Of a stretch of DNA of 64,000 nt, positions 1-10,400 are shown in pieces. Made by a program: the position numbers and the translations under genes. Source of the stretch: Hoplostethus atlanticus (Eukaryota > Chordata > Actinopteri > Trachichthyiformes > Trachichthyidae); assembly GCA_034670405.1 (NCBI GenBank), contig JAXDDX010000280.1:186001-250000 (forward strand), in the 5' to 3' direction. Every line of letters begins with the position of its first letter. Position 1 is the stretch's first letter. The notes below the pieces were generated by a model, which was not told the origin of the DNA, did no database searches, and worked only from the letters and a program-made list of their open reading frames with translations.

Positions 1-39
1 TGAGGTCATTTTGGCTCACTTCTTCAAGGGACTAGCTCA

Positions 40-178
40 GGGTTGGGGTGGGTGTAGGGTTAAGGTTAGAATTAGGGTTAGAGTTGGGGAATAAATGTAG
101 TCAATAGAGGGTGAGAGAGGAGGGATGACATTCGAACCCAGGGACCGTAGACCACTGAGCCACCGGGACACCCCGCCT
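40..178 (-). repeat. tRNA-derived SINE joined to a TTAGGG-like fish repeat
   Basis: Reading the - strand, ggtggctcagtggtcta is an A-box and ctgggttcgaatgtc a B-box of RNA polymerase III. A body with tcatccctcctctctcaccc follows, as in the copy at 30688. Its 3' part (attgactacatttattcccc, then repeated ctaaccctaa) resembles the repeats at 43150 and 56336, so two families may be fused or nested here. Confidence 0.7.
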
Positions 179-1634
179 TGTTTTGTTTTTTTGTTGTTTT
201 TTGTGTGTCTACATATTTGTATGTCTTTCATATTAACTCTGTTATTGACAGATTGAGCCTTAAATAAGAGGCTCAGAGACAAAGGTTGAAATTATAATCA
301 TCTAAGTCACAATGAAAATGCCACCAGAGTTTTACAAGAACAAGACAAAAGATTTATTTGACTTGATGTAGAAACCTACTGTGAAATAAAGCCACAAACG
401 TCGGCCTCAGGTAAGCTTTGCATTTTCCCAATTGCCTGAAATGTATTCACGGGCTGGATCACTGCAGACCAAAATTCAAAACAGACCTTTAGTAGACGAA
501 TAGATAGGCGCTGAGAGCTCTTTTATGAATCCATTCCAACTATTTCCAATAACTCTGCTCCTCCATTTTGGGCCATATCTCTGTCCTGAATCCTGCAGTT
601 CAAGGCCCATACAAGGAAAGCCAAGAGATGGAGTAGAGAGAAAAGCAATATATTACCAACACAGAATCTTCCCTTGGCTAATAGTACTAATTTAAAGAAG
701 GGAAGGGCCAGTGTGGATTTCATTAGGCATTGTCGGTTTGAACCAGGTTAGGGAAAGTCCACCCTAGAAAAACGACTCATCTGTAATGTCATCAAGTGGC
801 ACTTTCAAGAGCTGCTGTTTGGTTATCTATCTTTTGAATAGAAGAGCCCTAGTTTGTCGCTCCCGGCTAAAGTGATGCTCTGTTTGTGTCATACAGTAAC
901 ATGTATTGGGAGACTGGGCTCTCAGCTTGTGCCACTTGACATCTGGCCGTCGTATTAACGTGTCCAGTGAAACCTTAAAAGGGATTTACTGCCTTTCCCC
1001 AACCAACCCCTGTAGAGTAAAATTCCTGCCGATAGCCCTTGTTCATTTGTGCTTCCCAGTTACCATGGTAACCACTAATTATAACATTCCGTGGATTCTC
1101 CTTTGAAGGAAACGGGGCAAAAATACGACAGCCTCTGTGGCCTCTCTGGTCGTATTGCTCCAATCGCAGTACAAATGGCATGTGTGCTTATGACCTGATT
1201 GGCTACAGCAGAGGGCGACCTCTGAGCTCACTTCCTGTTTGGGGTTTGGTTTTCCTTGTTGTCGTTTGGTGGCTAATTTAAGGCAGCCTTTTATGCTGTG
1301 AATATGATCAGTGATGCAGGAAGAAATGTGTCTAAAACGCTGTTAGCTTTAGGTAGGTCTATTAAAACAGACCATCTTTGCAGATGCTGCTTTCAGCAGA
1401 GGTTTGTGTGAAAACCTTTATCTAATCTAAAGAGTGCCTGGCCCCGTCTGCTCCCTCTGCTCACTGTCTGTGAGTTAGTCGCCTATCTGACTTTTAATGG
1501 CGTGGGAACACAATCTTGAGCCTCTCGCCACCCCTCTCTCACAGACTACTTCCCAGCACAAAAGCTCATATCTGTAGCTCCACCTAAGTGTGTCATGATT
1601 CTGGGCCAAACCAAACCATTTATAATGCCTTCTC

Positions 1635-1855
1635 TGAGCAGCACTGTGGCATAGTGAGTAGGGAGACCTTCCTACAACCGTAGTACCTGGGTTCAAGTCT
1701 CATGTTGGCAACATTCGCCCTGCTGTAAGTACCCTTGAGCAAGACTGAACCCCCTACCAACTCCACGTGTGCTCTGCTGTAACAGACCCTGAACCCTGAG
1801 CTCTCTGGACAAGTGAAGAGTGAAGTGAAGTCTCCCATTATTACTGCAAAATGTA
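1635..1855 (+). repeat. tRNA-derived SINE
   Basis: The head gtggcatagtgagtaggga followed by acctgggttcaagtctcat resembles A and B boxes. The body contains acccttgagcaagactgaac, a phrase common in dispersed fish repeats, and the end is A-rich (gcaaaatgtaaaacaaaaag). Confidence 0.6.
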
Positions 1856-2169
1856 AAACAAAAAGCTCACTGATGGGGAAATCGTACTATTAATTTTCCT
1901 TCATGCCTGCCAAGTTGAATTTCTGGAGCTACAAGGTCTCTGCAGGTGATATGAGGACATCACAGCATTTCCCCCTTTGGCTCGTTGGCTCGCCTATATC
2001 TCCTGCAACCCCACTGTGATCTGGTGGCCATATCTGATTCCCCTTCTTCCTCCTCTTCCTCCTCTTCCCCTCTACCCGGTGCGTTTGCTGCTCCCGGCAT
2101 TCCGGACGCTCCCAGGAGGCACTGATGAGAAGTCCAGATAGATCCTGAGCAGCTGAAGGCTTCATATGG

Positions 2170-2170
<1 letters not shown>

Positions 2171-2222
<52 letters not shown>
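2171..2222. repeat. (TG)26 microsatellite
   Basis: Uninterrupted dinucleotide repeat of 52 bases in the 5' disp1 intron. Confidence 0.98.
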
Positions 2223-2223
<1 letters not shown>

Positions 2224-2295
2224 ATGCATGTGATCCCCCAATATCAGAAGGCCTGATCATAGGTTATGATGAGAGGAGAGCCTCACTAATGGCTC

Positions 2296-2297
<2 letters not shown>

Positions 2298-2343
<46 letters not shown>
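2298..2343. repeat. (TG)23 microsatellite
   Basis: Uninterrupted 46-base tract, only 75 bases after the previous one; the frames that cross them are artefacts. Confidence 0.98.
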
Positions 2344-2344
<1 letters not shown>

Positions 2345-2840
2345 TTAGATTTAGGTTAAGTTAAAAATAGTCATTAACAAAATGAATGACTTTAGTCAGG
2401 TTGAAATCCACTGAAAGCTACATCCCTGTCTTGTTTTATTCAGGTTCAGGCAGAATGTTTTTCGTGATCAGGTCGGGCCAGGCATTAACTTTCAGGCGTG
2501 TGTCAAGTTCTAACGTGAATGTTGGTTTCGTGTGCAGTTGTGGCTGTCGGTATCTGGCACATGTATATTACAAACACACAAGAAAAGCTTCCCTGACTCA
2601 CCTGATAGGGATTGGAAAAGGGGCAAAAAGAGAAATATAATAAGTGAACTGAAAAGTGCTTCTGACAGCCCCGTCAGTTTCAATGCCGCCAGTTGTCTCA
2701 TACACAAGGTGTGCTGCCGCTGGATAAAAGAAATCGGCTCATGAAGAAAACATGTTCACCCTCGCACAAATGCTGCGGCAAATTTGCTTTTGATTGGCTG
2801 TTGCTGTGACTTGATTTATCTCCCACTTTTTGTTTTTCAG

Positions 2841-2870
2841 CCCTGTGAGGCCATTTCGATTCCCCAAAAG
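2841..2870 (+). CDS. disp1: disp1 30-base exon before the first membrane segment
   Basis: This micro-exon follows a tgtttttcag acceptor and ends at a gtaagacc donor. Read so that its last two bases join the next exon, it gives [10 protein letters not shown], then Y-A-E-L. This agrees with the vertebrate DISP1 sequence RPFKLPKSYA just before TM1, which fixes both the phase and the identity despite the small size. Confidence 0.8.
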
Positions 2871-4380
2871 GTAAGACCTGCCAAAAATGTTTTCTCTTAT
2901 GTTGACGTTCTGGATTGCAAAAGCTCTATCCTCCTCCTCCTCCTCCCCTCGCTCTCTGTTTCTCTCTCATCCATCCATCACTCCTCCTGCAGAGCTGTCA
3001 TTCCTCAGCAGTGAGTCATGAGAGTTATCGATGCGTCTCTCTGTACCTGGCCTCTGTTACCCAGCACTTTGGATCCTCTCATCTCTCTGTCAGACATGGC
3101 TCTGTAATAACCTCTGCTCTCTCAACCTAAGGGGCTAGCTTGAGTGGGAATTAAGGGTTTGCCATGGCTTTTAGCGAGGTCACCAGTGTGTTTATAAATA
3201 GAGGATTGAAGAACGCAAGCTATTAGCTGTATTGCAAATCATGCAAATGCCTTATTCTCTATCTTTTCTTTGTATATCTTTCACATTTTCACATTTCCTT
3301 CTCACATCACCTCCCCACCTTCCATTGTGGAACAGTGTTAGCAGCTGATGACGTCTGACTTGTGATCGTAGATTTTTATTCTCATTCTTAGAAACTTTGA
3401 TGTAATACAGGTTCTGTTTTGCTATCAGTGGGTTTCTTAACATGACTGCCTCTTTCTTTTTCCTAGCTATGCTGAGCTGATAGCTGATTGGCCAGTGGTG
3501 GTGCTGGGAGTGTGCACGGTGCTCATTGTGATATGTGCCCTGGTGGGTATCCTGGTGCCTGACCTGCCTGACTTCTCTGACCCCCTACTGGTGAGTACAG
3601 TCCCCATCAAACTGAACAGCAAGGGTGCATGAAGATAGCGTCCGCATGCCGCCCTTTCCTCCTCCCAGATCAAAAACACTCTGTGGAATGGGCCACAAGG
3701 AACAGACAGCTTCAGTAATAATCAGACGTAATGTCAAAACATTTGTGTCCCTTATACAGGGAGTTCCATTCACCACGTCCATGTACCCTTACACAGCCTA
3801 CTCATAGTAAAGTACAGTACAGCACCGTTGGTTTTCCATTGGAGTAGGTGTGGTTCTGTTTATGTAGTACGAGTAATGAGGACATCCCAGCACCCTTTGA
3901 ACGAGGGCCAATATCAGATATGTTTGGCTACTGGTACACTTCAAACAGAACCACACCATGTCGAACAAGCACACAGTGCTGTGTTCTTGAAGTGCTTCAT
4001 AGTACAGTCTAGTCTTTTGTATTGGCACAATGTCATTTATTCTGACATCATTTTCAAACTGAATGGATAGCTAGTGTATTGAGACTAAGAGTCAACTTGC
4101 TGCATTTGGACTAAATCATTATGGTGACCTTTAGGTAACAATTACTTAGAAAATACAATTACACAATTACTTACAATTATATACAATTACTTACAATTAC
4201 ATAAAATATAAAAATTAACTTCTCCCTCAACTTCTCCTTTCTTCCCAAAGGGTTTTGAGCCACGGGGAACAGCTATAGGACAGCGACTGGTCACATGGAA
4301 CAATATGGTGAAGAACACAGGATACAAAGCCACCCTGGCCAACTACCCCTTCAAGTATGCTGACGAGCAGGCCAAAAAGT

Positions 4381-4419
<39 letters not shown>

Positions 4420-7400
4420 CCCCACACGCTAGTTTCTTACATTGTTATCAAACAAAGTGCAGACTATTCCCTATGGAGGTCTGGAAAGTCTAGAAAATCT
4501 TCAAATCCAGTCAAGAAATTAACGTTTGGAGAAATGGAACCATAGATGGATTACCAGCAACTTTAAGCAGACATGCCTTGATCAGAGTATACAATAACAG
4601 AGCTTGAAATTACATTGTACATCTAAATTTTGCATTGGTTAAGTGGCACCTAAACACATCTTTTCATGTTTTTCTACAATTGTTAATCCACTTGCCATTA
4701 TGGCTGACAAAAAAAAGAAAGTTCATGCCTTGCTATAAAGATTCTGTCAATGTGAAATTGTCGTCGAAAAAGAAGCATTGTGCAGTGAAGGGGAGGAGGG
4801 GGGGGGTGGGGGGTCGGGGTCAGACTAGCCCTGGAGATGGAGGATGTGATGAGAGGGAGAGATGGAGGGAGGGAAGGATACTGTCGACAGACATACTGAA
4901 AAGTCTCAATCCCCTCTTGAAAGAGGAGGGGAAAGAGGTGGAGATCTATCCACCCCCGGGGTCATCCTCTGTCTCCTGGCCTTGAGAGAGTCAGTAATCA
5001 AGAGCAAGGCTTGTTGTTTCTGTGTGTCTGTCTTTGTGTCCATCTATCTGTCTTTGGCTTTGTTCACACCGCAGGCCTACATGCTCAGTTCTGAATTGCT
5101 CCTATTAGCTTTTTTTGTCTGTGACTGTCTATATCTATTCTAGGATGTAACCCATATCTGATACCAATATAAACTGACAGTGATGTTGAAAAGACACATA
5201 TGAAGAGTAACAATAACAAATTACATCACATCTGTTTTTGAGTCTACGCTGAAATCTGAATTTCTTTCGCTGCAGTGTGAACGTAGCCTTTGTCTTCCTG
5301 TCTGTCTGCGTCCCCCTTTCTGTCTCTTGGTATGTATCTGTGGTTGTCGGGCTATCTTTGTATTTCTCCCTACCGTCTCGGTATGTCTGTCTGCAGATGT
5401 AATTGTGTGCTTATGTGCGTAATGTGTATGAGAGGCCTCTACTGCAGTTCTCCCCGGCTGTCAGCAAGCCTCCTGCCTCATCCCCTCTGTCTGTCAAACC
5501 CTCAGTCTCCCTCTCTCTGACAGCCACCTGATTACTCTTCCTGTTTCTAGGAGAGGATGTGGCCCCTAAAGCATGTGCACACACACACACACACACACAC
5601 AGAGGAGACCTATCTGCGCTGTAATCCACCCATGCGCACACACACAATGGTATATAGCCACTGCACTCCGTCTAATCCTTGTAGATGGACACACACACAC
5701 ACACACACACACTGCTCAATCAGGCCCCCTGCTCAATCAGAGCCAATATTATGATTATTACTGTAATAACTCTATGATGATGGTGAGTCATGCTCCTGAT
5801 TGGGGCCTGCTGGTTTTTCAACACTGCGCTTCTTCCATTTTGTGTCAGGCTGACCTCTCACTGTTCACCATTGGGTGATTTATGAGATCATACAACCAAG
5901 ACTGTTTCTGTTTGATTGTCTTAGGAGTTTGTATTGATTGAATAGCAATGGCCCCTTTTAGACCCATTTTCTGTCCAAACGTGTGTTGTTATATTTTCAG
6001 TATTACACAAGGAAACTGTATTTGTAATCATATTTATTCTCTTAAATTGACAGCTTTTTGGCCTTCTCTCAGACCCCAAAATCCATTGGCCTTTCTAGTG
6101 TTAGGGACTCGTCAAAGTCCAGAAACCACACTGGACTCCCCTACCAGCAAACAAATACATTTTTCAAGTTTATTCAGAATTTCTGCTTTTTTGTTCACTC
6201 AACCTCAACTCAACTCAATTTTTCACATCTTTTTTTTAATGTTCTCTTGATCCAATTGTGTTTGATAAAATAAGACATGCAGGTTTGTCATGTAATGGAT
6301 ACCGATCTCTGTTGTTTTCTAGTCACCAAGAGGACCGGTTTCCCGAGGACCACTTTGACAGAGACAAGCGCCAAGCAGAGTGGGACTTCAGTAAATACTT
6401 CTTCTGTGATGTGCCAGGTAAGGATTGGAAAATGGACTCAAGGATGATGGTAATGTAGTCATCCTTAATACAAAAATATATTTACAGAAGTTAGAAACAT
6501 GTTTTAGAGCTACTAATCTAAGCTGGATGCTGGGTAAAGAAAAGTAGAAAGCAAGAATAGTAGCAAAGGGCACTTTGGAGTAAATCATTCCCATTCCCAC
6601 CGAAATCAGCTTTGCTCTTGTTGTATCTCATTCAATCTGACACAGTCCCCCGTTGTGAAAACAAAAAGGAAACTTATGATTCTATGCCCCAAACTTCACT
6701 CGCACTTCTAGACCGTAACTTGTCAGATGTGTAAACATGAACGCAATGCCACCCACAGACTCGCGCATTGCTCCTACTCACCAGATTGATTCAACTTGAC
6801 ACACTGAACTGACAATTGGAAAGGATGATTAAATTAGCAGTAAGCCATAACAGACTGTGGCACATTGAAATTAAAACACAGACTTTAACACAGATGGTCA
6901 GCAATTGTTTAGTTGTTACATATTGCGTTCCCGTTCAGTTTGGTAACACATGTGCATCGGATGGGTATGGCAAGGTGTGACACTTAATCTTAGCCTGAGA
7001 GTCTGAAATTTGATCTCATAGGGTTTTTTGTTTTCATTATCATGGAGAGGAAAGATCAAGCAAAAACTCCCCGAAATCTATTTGGAAGCCACTTAATATC
7101 TTTGTGTATTAGTGCCAGACAGGTCAAACATGGATAGCAGATACAAATAGACAAATCGAGAAGGAAGAAAACTATGAAGAGAAAGAACAATCCAAAAATA
7201 ATAAGATAATACCAAATATCAGAATATAGCAAACATATTAAGTAGTGCAAGTGGCCTATGCTATTCTACACTGTACAGAGACATAGTCATTCAACATGGA
7301 AGCCTCTAAAATCTAAAACATCTGTATTTGGTGACCCATGTCTAATAATTTATCACATTGACCAAATAATAATATCTTGTTATTTATCCATCATTGCTTC

Positions 7401-10400
7401 ATTTGGGTTTTGGAAGTTTTTGTTGATGGTGTTGGCACTTTGCTGTACCTTTAGAATTTAGTGTATTAATGCAGATTACATTTGTAACTCCAGGATAAAG
7501 GGTTTAATCTAACTATACTACCTGTTGTATTGATATACCTAATAATTTACCTAATACCTTATTTTCTGTTAATAATGGATCACACATTTCTTCCACTGTG
7601 CCCTTTACTATTGGTTCAACCAGATGCCAGAATTTACTTTGTCTCATATTTCTTAATAAGTATTTTTGATAATTCAGAAAATATGTTGTTCCCATTGAAC
7701 AGAAAAAAGTACAGTAGCCTATTTAGGATGCAATCCCTAGAAACATCCAAGGACATTTACCCAATTGTTTTCTTTATGAAGGTGACACATACTCCAGACT
7801 AGTATTCTCATCAGCAGATGGGAAGAACCTGTGGAGTATACAGGCCATCAAATCCATGTGCAATATGGACAACACAAGGGTAAGTATGCGGATCCATTCA
7901 GTCTATCCAATTGCAAATGGATTCATTGGTGAATTATGAATTTGCTTACACATTTAAGTAATCAACAACATGCAACAAGTCCTATTTAATTTAATTGGTG
8001 GTCTCTGTCTTTCACCCTTTCTTTCCGTCTCTCTCTCAAACTAATGTATCTGTCTACCTATCCATTATTCATCTCCTTCCCCCTCCCTTCCTTCTCTCTG
8101 CATATATCTATCTACCATCATCCCTCTTTCTTTCTCTTCTCTCTCTATCTATATCCAACTATCTACCTATGTATTTAATAATTCATTAATTTATTTATTA
8201 TCCATTTCTGGCTCTCTGACCTTCCTCAGGTGCGCTCCCACCCTGACTACTGGAGCCTTTGCCAGCGCACCAACGATGCCTCCTGCTGCCCTAGCTGGAC
8301 GCTGGGCAACTACATTGCCTGTCCTCACCAATAGGTCCTCCTGCCAGAAGATCACTGAGCGTGACGTATCACACACCCTCAAGATCCTGCGCTCATGCGC
8401 CAAGTACTACCACAACGGCACACTGGGGCCCGACTGTTGGGACATGGCCATGCGGCGGAAGGACCAGCTGAAGTGTGCCAATGTGCCCCGGAAGTGCACC
8501 AAGTACAACGCCGTCTACCAGATCCTTCACTTTCTGGTGGACAAGGACTTCCTCAGTCCCAAGAGCATGGACTACCCTCCACCGACCCTCAAGTACAGCA
8601 TGCTCTTCTCCCCTACTGAGAAAGGAGACACCATGATGAACATTTACCTTGACAATTTTGAGAACTGGAACTCCTCAGACGGAATCACCACAGTTACGGG
8701 AATAGAGTTCGGCATCAAACACAACCTGTTCCAGGACTACCTCCTCACAGACACAGTCTACCCCGCCATCGCCATAGTGATTGTCCTGTTGGTGATGTGT
8801 GTCTACACACGCTCGGTTTTTATCACGCTGATGACGATAATAGCCATCATCAGCTCGCTCATTGTCTCATACTTCCTCTACCGTATGGTCTTCAACTTTG
8901 AGTTCTTCCCCTTCATGAACCTCACAGCCCTCATCATCCTGGTAGGCATCGGGGCAGATGACGCCTTTGTGCTTTGTGATGTCTGGAACTACACTAAGTT
9001 CGATAAGCCCCATGCTGAGTTGGCAGAGACAGTGAGCATCACCTTGCAACATGCTGCCCTCTCCATGTTTGTCACCAGCTTCACCACTGCTGCAGCTTTC
9101 TATGCCAATTATGTCAGCAACATCACTGCCATACGCTGTTTCGGCGTATACGCGGGTACAGCCATATTGGTCAACTACATACTAATGGTGACCTGGCTCC
9201 CAGCTGTAGTGGTGCTCCATGAACGCTACCTGCCCAACATTTTCCCCTGCTCCAAGCCTACACACCAGCAGAGGGGTTACTGCACCAGGACATTCTGGGC
9301 TGACCTTTGCCAGAAGGCCAACAAGTGCTTGTTCACCGTATCTGAGGCATCTAGGATCTTCTTTGAGAAGGTGCTGCCATGCATTGTCATCAAGCTACGC
9401 TACCTTTGGCTTTTCTGGTTCCTTGCCATCACAGTGGGTGGTGCCTATGTGGTGTGTGTCAACCCCAAGATGAAGCTTCCATCCCTGGAGTTGGCCGAGT
9501 TCCAGGTTTTCCGCTCCTCGCACCCGTTTGAGCGCTACGATGCAGAGTACAAGAAGCTCTTCATGTTCGAGAGGGTTCATCATGGCGAGGACCTCCACAT
9601 GCCCATCACCATCATCTGGGGGGTGACCCCTATGGATAACGGGGACCCGCTGAACCCCAAAAATAAGGGCAAGCTGATGCTGGATAGCAGCTTCAATATC
9701 GCCAGCCCAGCATCCCAGCTGTGGATCCTCAACTTCTGCCAGAAACTGAGGAACCAGAGCTTTGTCTTCCAGTCAGAGGAGCAGGACTTCACCAGCTGCT
9801 TCATTGAGACATTCAAACAGGTCAGTACTGCTTGAAACTGATAATTTGGATGTAGATTGTATTGCATATAAGCATTTAAGCATTGATGTTGTTTTTTATA
9901 GTATACATGGAAGGACATCTAATAACCCTACCTTAATGCTATCCTCAAAAGTCAGGAATTTAATAGGGACTAATGTAAATGCTTTGTAGACTAGCCGCCA
10001 AATTTACACACTGGTCTAATGCATAAAGGCCTTGTGTAATTTCTGTCTCTGAAAATGTGCAATAGCATTTGTAGAGTGTTACCGGGGCCAATAAACTTAT
10101 CTAACTAAACTAACCTTATCACACTTTAAACAGTGGATGGAGAACCAGGACTGTGAGGAGGCTTCCGTCTACCCCTGCTGCAGCCAGTCCACCTTTCCTT
10201 ACAAGCAGGACGTCTTTGAGCTGTGTATCAAGAGAGCCATCATGGAGCTGGACAGGAGTACCAACTACCACCTGGACAGCAAGACCCCTGGGCCTCGATT
10301 TGACATTAATGACACCATCAGGGCCATTGTTTTAGAATTCCAGAGCACCTACCTCTTTACACTGGCCTACGAGAAGATGTACCAGTTCTACCGTGAGGTA

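Larger units (their letters stand above)
1..2840. other. disp1 intron (inferred) with repeats
   Basis: No exon is recognisable upstream of 2841, so this is probably the intron that separates the N-terminal disp1 exon from the micro-exon. It holds two tRNA-derived SINEs (40-178 and about 1635-1855), two GT microsatellites (2171-2222, 2298-2343) and a TCC-rich patch at 2040-2080. The rest shows nothing I can name. Confidence 0.5.

Noticed and set aside
40..95. Telomere-like ttagggtt words
   Set aside because: Only a few irregular copies inside a dispersed repeat, not a (TTAGGG)n array.
8276..8316. ATG at 8276 as start of a separate 519-codon gene
   Set aside because: The frame only appears to start there because of the frameshift; the sequence before it matches disp1 in the neighbouring frame.
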